Assembly (NCBI GenBank): GCA_030077755.1
Contig: JAQJZZ010000015.1
Coordinates: forward strand, 124,001 to 188,000
Length of the DNA stretch: 64,000 bases
Source of the DNA: Filosporella fistucella
Taxonomy: Eukaryota; Ascomycota; Leotiomycetes; Helotiales
Direction: 5' to 3'
Positions within the stretch are counted from its first letter, which is position 1. The number at the start of each line of letters is the position of its first letter. The notes below the pieces were generated by a model, which was given only the letters and a program-made list of their open reading frames with translations, had not been told where the DNA came from and did not search any database. The translations under genes and the position numbers were made by a program. This document shows, piece after piece, positions 23,839-36,015 of the stretch.

Positions 23839-24846
23839 ATGTTTGGACGACCGTCTACTTTGACTATAGCCCTGTCTATGCTCGCCACCTCAAATGCTCA
23901 AATTCTCCCACTGAGCCAATTTTTCAACCTCACCAGCTTTCCCAACGAACAGAAAGAGAATGTGACGCGCTACCTCAACGAAGCCGCAGCCCTTGGCGCT
24001 GATGGAACTATTCATCAGTACTTTCAGGACCAATGCATCACCCAGCAGGTCTACCCTCCACTCTTTGCCTTCCCACCTGGCTTCATCAAACCTTTCTCGC
24101 CATTCGAAAACCTCTACTTTGTCGGCCATAGCGGGGTCTCTGCATGGGCTTACAATACTGGTGATGGCCTTGTCGTCATCGATGCTCTCGACAATCAGGC
24201 TGAGATTGAAGCTATTATGATTCCCGCACTCGAGTCCTTCGGGTTTCGAGGCAGTGATATCAAACACGTTATCATCACCCACGAGCATGTAGATCACTAC
24301 GGTGGTGCCCTTTACCTTCAACAACAGTTCTCTCCACTTGTATACGCCTCCGCCGCATGTTGGGATAGCCTGGCCGCGATGCCTCAGAATACTAGTACCA
24401 ATACTCCTGTCCCAAATAAGGATCAGACGCTAGTCGATGGCCAGAACCTGACCGTTGGCAATGTCACCTTCCAAACGGTCCTTACCCCAGGCCATACACC
24501 TGGGACTCTATCACTCATCTTCCCCGTCACCGATCTAGGTGAGTCTCACATGGCTGGTCTATCTGGTGGCACTGGTACACCCACGACTTCAATTACCCGA
24601 GAGCAGAAGATCACCTCCCAGAACCGATTTGCGGATATTTCTAAGGCAGCAGGTGTTGATACACTGATCTCGAATCACCAGATTGCTGACCATGCACTAT
24701 TCCATGCTGACATGTTGGCTCACAGACCGGATGGAGCGAGTAACCCGTTTGTGGTTGGTGTGGATAATTTTGAGAAATATATGAGGATCAATGCACTCTG
24801 TAGCAGAGTTATTGCTGCTAGACAAGGGATGGATTTGCAGATTTGA
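23839..24846 (+). CDS. secreted metallo-beta-lactamase-fold hydrolase
   Basis: A single exon of 335 residues. Residues 1-20 form a signal peptide ending at SNA. The MBL metal motif HxHxDH is complete at H148, H150, D152 and H153 (THEHVDHYGG), preceded by the usual GDGLVVIDA strand and followed by TPGHTPGTLSL, which supplies the next metal ligand. A later SNHQIADH may provide the last histidine. Three potential N-glycosylation sites (NLT, NVT, NTS) fit an exported protein. The family covers lactonases, esterases and class B beta-lactamase relatives, and the substrate cannot be read from sequence. The gene has no introns, unlike most of its neighbours. Confidence 0.9.
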   Translation: MFGRPSTLTIALSMLATSNAQILPLSQFFNLTSFPNEQKENVTRYLNEAAALGADGTIHQYFQDQCITQQVYPPLFAFPPGFIKPFSPFENLYFVGHSGVSAWAYNTGDGLVVIDALDNQAEIEAIMIPALESFGFRGSDIKHVIITHEHVDHYGGALYLQQQFSPLVYASAACWDSLAAMPQNTSTNTPVPNKDQTLVDGQNLTVGNVTFQTVLTPGHTPGTLSLIFPVTDLGESHMAGLSGGTGTPTTSITREQKITSQNRFADISKAAGVDTLISNHQIADHALFHADMLAHRPDGASNPFVVGVDNFEKYMRINALCSRVIAARQGMDLQI

Positions 24847-25442
24847 ATGAGGAAGTGGCCTTGTCAGGCTTGTCGAACGAGAGGTGGGGGAGCATGAATG
24901 GTACTGTTGTGTAAATATTTTGGAAGGCGAGGTGGAGGTTGAGTGGCTGTTGCTAATTCTGCATATAGTGGCAATGGACTTTTCCTACTTACTACTTCTT
25001 GATTATACTTATAGTCCATTCTCTAATGTCTCTCTTTGTGGTGTTGCAGTTCCCGCCATCCATGCCAAGAAGCAGTATATCATGAATCAATGAATAGTTA
25101 CCATTCTGGATTTCAACTCAGCCTCCTAATTTCATCAGCAACATAGTAAAGCAAATCATTTGACTCCAATATCCCTTCCATCGGCTCAAAAAATATTACT
25201 TGAATAGGGACTGGAAATTGTTGTTAACAGGTATCCAAGTTCCCCTGACAGTCACGGATCCTGAATCTATGGATTCGTTCATACATGTTATGCATTTCCC
25301 ACCTTTATATTTTCAGAAGCAGGGTTTTATCTTCAAAGAGTGATATAATAGAATTGCAAAATCCATTGACGATATACCACCAACCATAAATCATGAGATC
25401 CAAGTATGATATTGAAGTATCATATCTTCCTATTTTTTTCTC
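24847..25442. other. intergenic between convergent genes
   Basis: 3' regions of the MBL-fold gene and the MFS gene; AT-rich in places. Nothing recognised. Confidence 0.4.
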
Positions 25443-27145
25443 CTAAAGATGGTACCTGAAAGACTTGTTCTCCTTATCAGTGAGATCTTCCAGACCATGC
25501 TCCAAGCTTGGCTCGCCATATTTCTCGTCTCTCCTTTTGTTCTGTATCGCCATGCAAGCCCGGAAAACCTGCGCGACTACTGCGCAGATAGCGAAACATA
25601 CGACTAAGTTTTCGAAGCCAGGGTCGTAACGAGGTGCAAATTTGCTGTTTTTAGATTTGTGTTAGCGAGGTTGAATGAAAGGGAGAACAGCACTTCAGAG
25701 ATCCAAGGATGACGTACGCATCAAATGTCAAGGGACCAATAATGTTCCCGAGAGAGTAGGCAACGAATGTCCCAGCAGCATAGGTTGATTTCTTGGTGTG
25801 TCCAGCAACATTGGAAGTTCCTAACGCAATACATTGGACCCAAGCGGAAGAGAAGAAGTTGATGAGATAGAACCCGAGAATACGGGGTGCTCGCGCGGAG
25901 GATGGTAGACGCCAACTAAATTTGAAAATTAGCATCTCAGAGCTACATCGATGGAAGAACTTACAGCAGGCAGCATCCGATGATGACAGGCAAGCAAGCG
26001 GCGGCGAGAACATGGAGACGAGCATTAGGCAGCTTTCGACCAAGATATCCTGAGCCGAGTACACAAATGAATGCCAATGCTCCGATTGGGATGTTCAGAA
26101 GCAGGGATACAAAAGTCGAGAAGCCCATCCCACGGAAGACAATAGAACCAAAGGTCGTAACAGCCCCACTCCCAGTAGTTGAGAGCATGGATAGAAAGAA
26201 AATGCCCCAAAAGTGGTAAGAGAGGAATGCCTCCTTAGCTTGATACCACTTGAACTCTCGATTCTCGGAACCCGCATTGTTCGCTCGAATGCGTTCCAGT
26301 AGCAGGACTCGTTCTTCATCTGTAAACCCTTTTGCATCTTGTGGACTGGCAGGGAAAATAAACCACAAGGCCACACCCCATATGAATGTCATGATACCAG
26401 CAATGAGATACATGTACTGCCATGGGTGTATCTTTCCACCAGTGATATGTCCAAGGCCGTAGTTGATGAGTGGTGAGATGATATTCGACCCACCACTAAA
26501 GGAATACCATAAACCGGAACGAAGGACTTGCTCGGAGTGAGTATACCACATTCCAGTACACAACATGAATGCTGGAGAGACACCACTCTCGATTACGCCG
26601 AGCATGAAACGGTTTACGAGGATTCCTGCATATGATGTGCAGGCCGGGGTGCACAGAACAACAAAGGACCAGAGTACGCAGATGACCGAGCATACTTTTC
26701 CAGTGGTGAATTTCTGAGCCAGCCATGAAATCTGCAACATATCAGCAAAACAATCTGGCCAGAAAGTAGAAACCAACCGGGTAGCAGCCAACGAGATATC
26801 CAAAGTAGAAGATGAGTGACACCCAAGAGTAACGCAAGCCATTTTCGAGATCTAGGTCGTCGCGTAGTCCAAAAATGGCAGCTTGACTCAGGATAGCCTT
26901 ATCATAGTACTGGAGGGCATAGGTAAAGCACATCTGCACCCGTGTTAGATTAATTCGATGATCCTCAATTCTGAAGGAGAACAAACCACTGGCATCAATC
27001 TCTTGTCAATTTTCCAAAGCAGTCTTTTGTTGGTGGCCGTATCGATTGCAAGTCCTTGGTTCTTCTCATGACTGTTGTCGTGGATAGTGGTGACTTGCTC
27101 AATTTCTTCCATGCTGGGAGCGATCTTGTCGACTAAATCGCACAT
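25443..27145 (-). CDS. MFS carrier of the anion:cation symporter type (Dal5/allantoate permease-like)
   Basis: Five exons: 27145-26987, 26933-26778, 26731-25965, 25915-25718 and 25644-25443; 493 residues. The pre-TM1 motif WKIDKRLMPV followed by TYALQYYDKAILSQAAIFGLRDDL is characteristic of the Dal5-like family. TM4 has RFMLGVIESGVSPAFML. The central loop contains the PxSPQDAKGFTDEER-type block (FPASPQDAKGFTDEERVLL), and TM11 has SLGNIIGP. These carriers import allantoate, ureidosuccinate, nicotinate, carboxylates or dipeptides, and the substrate here is unknown. An in-frame ATG 33 bases downstream (MEEIEQV) is an alternative start. It is divergent from D-lactate dehydrogenase with ~800 bp between, which makes a carboxylate substrate worth testing. 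Confidence 0.9.
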
Positions 27146-27944
27146 AATGTATCCAATGGGGACGTATATAACTGTGTTGTGATTCGAGATGCACCAACTA
27201 TTGGTTGAAAAAGAGGTATATAACACAAAGCTGCAAGCTGGTTCAGAGAAGAGAATGAATGCGTCAAGGTATCGTTTGTATATGTGCGCAAATCGACATC
27301 GTCAACGCTGGTTTATAATCATGCTGGGTGGAATCGAGATATGGCTTTCCTATTCCAACTTAGAATAAGAAGCGAGAGTCTGTTGAATTGGCTCGTCAGC
27401 CATGGCAATGCGGAGAAAATGCGGGGTCCAGGGAAGTTCAATAGAGTACCTATACCTAAAACACGTAGAAGGAAAGAAAGTATAGATTCGTAATTCAGAT
27501 GGTTCGGAAATGACAAATAGAGTATAGCTTCATAAGCTAAACTCTTTTCGATTTTTCCGTGAGCCCCAACGGACTTATCGACGTTTGACGCGATGCTATA
27601 TTTCCTTCCCTTGCCAATGAGGAGATTAGGTTGCTTTGAAATCCGCATGGAAGTCAACGAGTTATTCTTCGGCTCTAATTGTCTGAAAGGGCTTCCTCGC
27701 CGGGCTATACTGCAGATATTCCGTTCCCTGGGTAAATCCATGTGGTGTGGCCGCCATTCTGCCTTCCATTCCGCACAGGATGGGCTCCTTTTGTGTCAAA
27801 ATCTTTCTGATTCAACCTCGATCTGCGTTCTTTTGTTAGTGTAGGACCCCTCGAAAGTTTCAAGCAACTGAATCTCCATTCCTTCTACGCCTCACTCACT
27901 GTGTGTGTTCATCACTAAGTCGGCAAAAGGTCTCAATATCGATT
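27146..27944. promoter_or_regulatory. divergent intergenic region (MFS carrier / D-lactate dehydrogenase)
   Basis: Control DNA for two genes that start on opposite strands. A 140-codon minus frame at 27319-27741 has no domain features and is not called. Confidence 0.45.
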
Positions 27945-30238
27945 ATGAAGGCCCAACGATCATTACGTTCATTAATTCAGACTCCCAGATGCGCCTTTCA
28001 ACTACCCAAGAATCGTCGTAATCACTCAACTTCTCAACCACTAAAGAATGGATGGCCAAAAATTATACATCTGTCTGCGCTCAATGGCGTCGCTGTCTTA
28101 ACAGCCGCGGCAGCAACAGCTACTCTTGCATACCAGAATTTTGTTTCTCCATCGAGGAATACGGATGTAATAGGCACACTACCCAAGTACGCCGATAAAA
28201 ATACTATGTTAATGGTGAGTTCAACATCTTCGTTGCCATGTTTATTCTGTTTCATACTAACATTCGGGCTTGCAGGTGGTAAAGTTGATCTCAGACAGGC
28301 TTGGAAAAGACGCCATAAGTTTCGATGAGGACCTCATACTCACGCATGGTTACTCGGAATGGTCCACATCCAACTGTGAAGCAAGACCAATTGCCATAGT
28401 GACCCCGAAAAGCACTGAAGAGGTTTCTCTCATTGCCAAATTATGCTCCAAATACAAGGTTCCTATGGGTCAGTCTTCAGCTGCAGGATCATATCCCTCT
28501 CCTATTGAAATTGACTGACTCGTAAGAACCAAAGTCCCTTTCGGTGCTGGTTCAAGCGTGGAAGGAAATTTCACTGCCCCGCTGTCAGGGCTCAGTATCG
28601 ATTTCTCGCAGATGGATAAGATCTTAGAGTTCCATGAGGATGAGTGAGTTCAAAGGCAACTCACAATATGGATTCGTCTATGGCTGACAGGTTCTGATAG
28701 TATGGATGTCGTTGTTCAACCAGGAGTAAACTGGGTCGATCTCAATGAAAAACTCAGACCTTCTGCGCTTTTCTTGCCTCTAGACCCGAGCCCGACTGCA
28801 AGTACGGTCTACACAGTCAAAGTACGGCGCTAAAGATGAACAGGCACTCATCGGAGGCATGGTTGCAACGAATTGCAGGTAATTCACTGACCGGTTACTG
28901 TCATTTGAAGATTGGAAACTGAAATTATTCCTCAGTGGCACCAACGCAGTTCGATACGGAACCATGAAAGACTGGGTTCTCAATCTGACAGTTGTCCTTG
29001 CCGACGGTTCCATAATAAGAACAAGACATCGACCACGGTTTGTAACATCCAAGCTCGTCTACCTCTCGCCGATCTAATCTCTACAAAGTAAGAACTCTGC
29101 AGGCTACAATCTGACATCTCTGTTCATTGGCTCCGAGGGCACTTTAGGAATGGTTACCGAAATCACCCTGAAGCTCGCCACGATTCCAGAAAAATACAGC
29201 GTCGCAACTGCAACATTCAACTCTGTCAAAGATGCGGCCAACACTGCTACCAAGATCCTACGCCAAGGCATTCCGGTTGCTGCGATTGAATTAATGGACG
29301 AAGTACAAATGGCAGTCATCAATAAGAATGGGGGCGCTGGAAATATGCTGTGGGAAGAGAAGCCAACTCTATTCTTCAAGTGCGTAGCTGCCTCCTGCTG
29401 ATTTTGGCACCATTCTCTGACTCGTTGGTCCGTACAGGTTCTCTGGAACACCTCGCGGCATCGAAGAAGATATCTCGCGCGTTAAGGCCATCGCTTCCAA
29501 ACACGGCAGCAGTCAGTTTCAATTCGCGAGGACGGAGAGGGAGATGCACAATCTGTGGGCAGCACGAAAAGAGGCGTTATGGGCGATGCTAGCACAGCGA
29601 GAAGCAGGTTCGCAGATATGGTCTACAGATGTCGCAGTGCCACTGTCGAGATTGGCGGAAATCATTGGTATGATTTGCTCATTTCTCGTTGGCAAACCAA
29701 CTGACCTTTTCTGGAACTTTCAAAACAAGAATCTGGCGAACTCGGTTTATTTTCGAGCGTGCTGGGACATGTGGGTGATGGCAACTTTCATCAGGCTGTC
29801 ATGTATCATCCAGATGATCCTTTACAGACACAAAGCGTGAAGAAATGCGTAGATAGGATGATGGAGAGAGCTATTGCTATGGAGGGGACTGTCTCGGTAC
29901 GTTTGTGGCGCGTATTCTCGATGCTGAGGTGGGAATCATGAAAATGAGATCTGACTGACATGGGCCATGCAGGGCGAACACGGCATCGGTCTGGGAAAAA
30001 AGGTAAAACTCCCAAGACACTTGCACTCAAATTGGCCCTAGCTGACGAGTGGCTCTGACAGAATTGTCTACTGAAAGAACTCGGTGTTGAAACCATCGGT
30101 ATCATGAGAACGCTGAAGAAGAGTCTCGATCCACAGTATATCCGCCCCCCTCTTTCTACAACAATATATTTAGTTGCTGACGAATTACCTAACTGTGAAA
30201 GTTATTTAATGAACCCAGGGAAAATTTTTGATCATTGA
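27945..30238 (+). CDS. dld1: mitochondrial D-lactate dehydrogenase (cytochrome), FAD-linked
   Basis: Twelve exons: 27945-28214, 28276-28468, 28535-28643, 28701-28806, 28844-28878, 28936-29037, 29089-29379, 29438-29667, 29730-29896, 29973-30002, 30062-30135 and 30202-30238; 547 residues. The N-terminus is a basic presequence followed by a hydrophobic segment ([21 protein letters not shown]), as expected for an inner-membrane protein facing the intermembrane space. The FAD-binding [24 protein letters not shown] and [14 protein letters not shown] are present, as are [11 protein letters not shown] and [10 protein letters not shown] of the FAD-linked oxidase C-domain. The enzyme oxidises D-lactate to pyruvate and passes electrons to cytochrome c. 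One intron (28807-28843) is only 37 bp, unusually short. Without it the frame hits a stop, so a small indel is the alternative. Confidence 0.9.
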
Positions 30239-30602
30239 TTAGAGCAACTTTTCCTAAATGCCGAAACGCCAGGTGTTCAATGGCTGTCGAATTGAACCGG
30301 ATGCACAGAGTGTTGTTGCGCCAACATAATTGAAAGTTTCGGGCATACAGTGGCTTGACTTCAGCCAGAGGCATCGAAAAAAAAAAGGACGGAAAGCATG
30401 TGGTGCATATGATGTTACTTCATTTCCAGGGACAACAGTGCTAGCTGTTCTCGACAGATTATGTAACGCTGCATGCGTGAAAGGTTATTAGATTGTATAA
30501 AGATAATCAAAGCAAATAAACGAGGGTATACAGCGGGGTACATTTCCATCCATCCAAACTAACAACCAGAAATAGACGAAACAAATGAAATTGTGACCAC
30601 TC
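30239..30602. other. intergenic between convergent genes
   Basis: 3' regions of D-lactate dehydrogenase and the phosphate permease, with a short poly-A run near 30377. Nothing else. Confidence 0.4.
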
Positions 30603-32804
30603 TCAATTCTGTAGTCCCCATCTCGGAGAGTTGATGATTATTCCGGTCAAGCACCCAGATATGATTCCAGCAACAGGAAGGGTGATAAACCAACCGAAAT
30701 AAATCCAGGCAACCATACGCCAATTGATAGTTCTCCATGTGCCACTGCAAAGACCGACACCTACAGTAGCACCAGAAATGCATTGCGTCGTTGAGATTGG
30801 GAGTTCTGCTCTCTGTCAGTGGCGAACTCAAACCCCAAAGATACTCCAAACGAACTTAGCCGTGTAGCCATAATGACGGTAATTGCAGATCCCAGTTCCA
30901 TTGAAAAACCTCTGGATGGAGAGTGAAGAGTGATTCTGTTGCCAAGATTGCGCATGATATTGTACCCGTACGTCCACAACCCTATGATGATAGCGGCGCC
31001 ACCAAATACACTTGTGAATGTCAGATATCGTCTTGACAAATATTAGCTCGTCAAGGGAAACCGAACTTACAGGATCCAATACGGGACAGGACTGCTGGAT
31101 TTGAGCTGGTTGGTTGACCAAATGTAATATATCGTAGCATAAGGTCCAACTGCGCTGTGCCATGTCAGCGGGAATTGCCCTCCACCTTCAAAACCATATA
31201 CGCACTTTGAGACATCATTGGCTCCATGGGTGAAAGATGCCGCAGAAGCGGTCATAACCTGTAGGAACGAATACATATACTCGGCTTTGTTGTTATAATG
31301 AGCAGCATGTGCATGCATCAATTCGAGGTCGCCAGTGAGTAGATTCCGCTTGCCTTGCAAGCTAACAATATCTTTGTCGACGCCCCTGAAGAAGAATCTC
31401 TTAAATTGCCAAAATAAGACTCCTGGAGCGTAAAATGGACCTTCAGGACGTTGACCAACGATTGGACCGTACTCTCTGACGTTGACAGGAGTCAGCTCCG
31501 GGGTTGAAATGCCACTCTTCTCCTTGTGGCCCGATGTCGTCGCAATTGCTTCATCCGCAGATTCACCAACACCATTAGAGCCACTGTTACCTGCTTCCCT
31601 TGCTAATCCGCCCAGGTCTTCAACATCTTCGGCTTTTGCAGCTGAATGAGCAGCACCACGCTCTGCTTGAAGCTCTGCCATCGTCTTATGCCCACGATAG
31701 TAGTTTTGCACAATTGCAGATCCATCAGGTACAGAAGTAACTTCCGGGCGACGTAGGAGGAGTGGACCAAGAAAGAGGTGATACGGTTTGAGTTCCCAAT
31801 CGTTTTTCAGAAGTTTGCGGTAGAGCCACGGGAGGAAGAATATGACTACAAGCAGTGCTACAGCAGCTCCTACCCCAATAATGACACCCACCGTTTCAGC
31901 ATTCGTCAATTTGATTCGTGAGGCTCCTCCTTTCCAAACAATAAGCACTAACGATCTATCAGCGATGTTTAAAGTATGTTGTGGGCTCTCTCCTACTTAC
32001 TGGTAATGAGTGCTGAGGTGATGCCAAAGTAGATGGGGATAGTGAAGAAGGCATTCATAACTGGATTCTTCCGAAGCATAACGCCATACTTTGTAATCAT
32101 GAAAATGATAGAGGCGAAACACCCAGATATCACAGGAGCAAATATCCAGGCAAGGAAGACTTGTACCACACCAGAATTGATGTTACCACCCCACCTAGAA
32201 AAATCAGCATCAATCCCAACTTAATAGTTCAGCGAAATACCAGTTAATTCCATCTGATCCTACCGTAGCTACTCCCATTCCAATGACACCACCCATGATA
32301 GAGTGGGTTGTAGAGACAGGCATACCCAATTTGGTGGCAATAGTGAGGTAGATGGAGGATGAAATGACGGCGCAGACCATGCCTAACATCAAAAGGGGTG
32401 GGTTCTTATCGAATAATTTAACGTTTATAATTTTGGTTCGAATTGTCTCTGCAACACGAGCGCCAACACCGATACTATAATTGTCAGTTCCTTGTTTATT
32501 TCACCAGAGCATTCATCGTTTACCTTCCGCCGAGTTCCATCACAGAAGCAATCCCCATTGCTTGAATGTATGTCAAAGATCTCGATGATACTGAAGTGGC
32601 AAATGAGTTGGCAACATCATTTGCGCCAATATTCCCTGCAGAGGATTAGTGACAATTGAAATTCGACCAAAACAGTTCAGAGCCACCGAACTACTCGACA
32701 GTGGTTCTACTGTTGTACAGGGATTGATTCAGGCACTAACAAGCATCAAGGAACGCAAATATGGTCCCAATGGCCATCAAGAAGTCATACTGATGCAGAG
32801 CCAT
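30603..32804 (-). CDS. pho89: sodium/phosphate symporter of the PHO89/PiT family
   Basis: Eight exons: 32804-32741, 32635-32524, 32474-32241, 32194-32001, 31947-31206, 31154-31071, 31010-30856 and 30808-30603; 596 residues. Both halves of the PiT inverted repeat are present, each with its signature: GANDVANSFATS near the N-terminus and GANDVSNAVGP after the fifth splice. Each half also has a PVSTTHS / PISTTQC motif. A hydrophilic loop of ~190 residues separates the halves. The protein would be a plasma-membrane high-affinity phosphate:Na+ symporter, usually derepressed on phosphate starvation. The last intron ends at an AGAGAG acceptor where only the third AG restores the frame (TELPISTTQC). 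No phosphate-regulator site was confirmed by eye. Confidence 0.95.
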
Positions 32805-34650
32805 GGCTCAAGTGAGTCCGATTGCTTAGATTGATTGTCTGCAAAACGTAAAAGAAGTATGGAGTAATGTATCCCAAGTGGAAATTTTGATATATGAGAA
32901 CAATGATACGGTCAAGGTCTCTACAGGGGAGCAAGCCTCGAATATATAGCAAAGAGAGAGTAGCTCGGTGCCTGCTTCCAAAAGATCTGTAGGCCGAGGG
33001 CTGACCATTCTAGAACTCTCAAGCCTGAACGTGCAATTATCAGGTTCCATTGCATTGCCGAGAAATGTGGCATCCATATGCGATATGGGAAATATGGCCG
33101 TTTGTGGGGTGACACAAGCTCTGAAGCATGATTCCAGCTCTTTTTGTTGCTCCAGGAAATATCACTACCTGAAATTCGTGACATATGGAGAAAATCTGAA
33201 AATTCGGACATAAACTCCCGGCGCTCGAGTACAGAATCTCTCCATGAAATCCATTTCCAGGTGACCCCATCCATTGCCTCATTTCACAGATATTATCCTC
33301 GCGGTTGAATTGGGGACGCAATCGCGAATTCATCACCATCTTGGCATATCTTGGCGGAGACTCCTCCTTAATAGCCAAGGCTGCAATCGCGATGGAACTG
33401 CGAATAGGTGCTACAGAAAAGGACACTTTCTTCTCAATATCATCCCATGGTGTGATGCTGCGACGAAAAAGATTGCCAGATGATGTTGTTGGGATGATAG
33501 AGGCAATGTGAAAGGGAGAAATCGAAGAATTATTCGTAGCGAATCAATCGAGCACGAGGTGGTTGTATTTATACGCAACCCCTCACCTCTTACCATGAAT
33601 ATGACTTCACTTTCAAGCCACCGTCTTTCAGCTCAGTGCAATACTTCGTGATCCGAAGTAAATTCTTGTAGGGCATTTCTGGTGTTCTCTCTTCAAGTAA
33701 TTCGTCGAATCGGACTGAGATTCTGCCGTTTTTTCGATATGCCACGAGATCTGATCCTGTGCGTGGAATGATGTGAGGCTCGACAATGGCGATAGGAGCG
33801 TTAAAATTGGTACACCATGACAATAGAAAGTTGAACTTGTCTTGCTGTATTCTAGAAGAAAATTGAAGTGGGAAGTGCAGAGGTTGAATTAAGGTAGATT
33901 TCAGCTAGCGTCAATGCTAGAGTTCTCAAGTTGGTGATGGGAAAAAGGAAGGCGTAGGGTTGTATCACGTGACTTCAGTGGGAGTTCGAAGTAGAGGAGA
34001 GATGCCCACAAAGTTGTCTCCCTCAATTAGAGTCATTTTTAGGGAGTAGCAGCCAGAACTAAATTAGAAAGGGGTAAGCTGGCATTTGTGGTATCGAGCG
34101 GTGTACAAAGTTTGGCTATAGTCGAGAAAAATAATCTTTGGATCCTAAAAGTTTAGCGGATTCTGATATTCAAAAATTGGATGATGATTATTTTTCGCAA
34201 TGTCCATAACTTCGAGTGTAAGAACTGCAGAAATTCTTGTCGAGATTCTCATCTCTCCACTTTTACCAAGAATTACGTACTTCGCAAACCTTTCTCCAGA
34301 ATACCTCGGAACTTAAGTACAGTATTTCAAGACTAAGACTGAGCAGTTCAGATCGAATAAGCAGGAAAGGGAACAACAAAAGTCTAAAGGTATGATTCAA
34401 CTACACCCAAACAGGTGAGAAGTAGATGTTGACGCATTTTAGAAGATGTCATGTCCATCGAAGAGTACATTGCTACCAAGGACAATTATCGCATCACTGC
34501 TCGACGTCGACATCCCGTACCGTGGCCTTGTAAAATCATAGACTGCAATACCATGGCTGAAGAGTTCCTTCGCCAATTCTTACCGGGCATCCGAAACTCA
34601 CGAGAAGCTTGGTCGGAAGCCTAAATCCTTGGCCGAAATGCAGTGTTCGA
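32805..34650. other. gene-poor region
   Basis: No gene model holds. A 77-codon minus frame at 33590-33823 looks moderately protein-like (YRKNGRISVRFDELLEE), but no partner exons are evident. A short plus frame, 34451-34624, opens with MSIEEYIATK. The DNA around 34080-34380 is AT-rich and non-coding. Confidence 0.35.
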
Positions 34651-35208
34651 ATGGTGGGAATGAAGCACAAATACCTTGGCTACGTCCAACAGGTGATCGT
34701 TATTTATTGCTTTGAGCATGTTTTTGACTTTGTTTTATGGAAGAAAGTTGCAACGAATATGCAACAATGGATCAATTATGAGATAAGGAATTCTCGAAAA
34801 TTCAAGGGAAAACTCAATCTACTTGTTGAGATCACTGACGTTCGAAGGATAAACCGAGACATTTCGATGTACATGCGACCAAACACAGAGGCTCTGCGAA
34901 CAATTCTCAAAATCGATGATTCTAATTCAATTGCAGAAAAATCAGAGGAGGTTCTACCAAATGAATTGACATCGATTTGCTACGGAATGCGGGGACGCCA
35001 AAACAGCCAAAAGGATATAGATAATCAAAGGGCTACAGTGCTGATTGGTGTTATGCCTGGTATTAGAAAGAACTGGAAGAAAGTTGAACAAGAAATGTCG
35101 GCCACAATCAACGAATTTAGGGACGAATCTGATGTTTTTGTGCATGTTTGGATAGAACCTGGCTGCCCACTGTTCCAAATGGTACAAGAGACAAGTAAGA
35201 TTGGATAG
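34651..35208 (+). CDS. hypothetical protein, 185 residues
   Basis: Open frame starting at the ATG of MVGMKHKYLGYV. The composition is protein-like and balanced: a basic helical N-terminal half (WINYEIRNSRKFKGKLNLLVEITD), an acidic middle, and an ATVLIGVMPGIRKNW strand-turn followed by DVFVHVWIEPGCPLF. No family is recognised. The frame is open for 14 further codons upstream without an ATG, so a 5' exon is possible; the short ORF at 34451-34624 could be part of it, but joining the two would need a 32-bp intron, which is too short to trust. It might also be a decayed gene. Confidence 0.3.
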   Translation: MVGMKHKYLGYVQQVIVIYCFEHVFDFVLWKKVATNMQQWINYEIRNSRKFKGKLNLLVEITDVRRINRDISMYMRPNTEALRTILKIDDSNSIAEKSEEVLPNELTSICYGMRGRQNSQKDIDNQRATVLIGVMPGIRKNWKKVEQEMSATINEFRDESDVFVHVWIEPGCPLFQMVQETSKIG

Positions 35209-36015
35209 AAGGCAGTCTTGTGGAGGGGCACGAGGGACATTTGGCAATTTGCGGGCGTCTTGTAGTAACCGGCATAGGATTGATATAATTCAACGTGAAT
35301 GTCTCTCGAATTGGTGCATCTGTTTTTTGCGATTCGGACTATCGTGCAAGATCTCCTCCTTTCATCCCCACATCTTGATCCATTTGTAGTTGAGCGCCTG
35401 GACGGCAAAGTGCACGGTCCGTCTTGTCGCTTCTCTAACACCAATTTTCTTGTTCAAGGACGAGGGTATTGTATATTTTGGTTGCCATTCTTGCACGCCT
35501 TCGTGTTGATAAGGAGGTGATCCAAAGAAAAGATCTTTCGTAAAGGAGGGGTGGATAGGCATGGGCTGGCAACATGTCGGAATATCTTTTATCCGGTAGT
35601 TTTGAAACCTATTCGACAAATTCATGACAGAAACCTAGATTATGATGGTGATATCAAGCATGCAAGCTCGTTCATGCTATCCAATATCAGCCAGATGTGT
35701 ATTTGTAACAATATTCAGGGTGGGACGGAAGTTGGCCAAGCTATGGTGGTAATGTGGTGTGGTGCTTCACGGTCACATTGGAGATGGCGGGCTGTGTAGA
35801 TGGCAATGGTCTGGAAGGAGTTGTACAGTCAATGCTCATAGAAGGTTTTCAAATAGCTAAAAAGAGCGATATCACAATTTCATTACCCGAATCCACGTCC
35901 TTGACGCCCAATCCATCCTTCCCACTTAATCCTCCCAAACAAATGAAATCCAACCCTTTGTCTTATACATCTTGTTCAGAACCCAACTCCCGTATCGTGC
36001 AAGAGAGTCACGTCT
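35209..36015. other. gene-poor region
   Basis: Only short unconvincing frames. Contains the 3' side of the membrane-protein gene on the minus strand. No repeats or RNA genes recognised. Confidence 0.4.

Noticed and set aside
27319..27741. 140-codon minus frame in the divergent promoter
   Set aside because: No motifs and it sits between two genes that need control DNA here.
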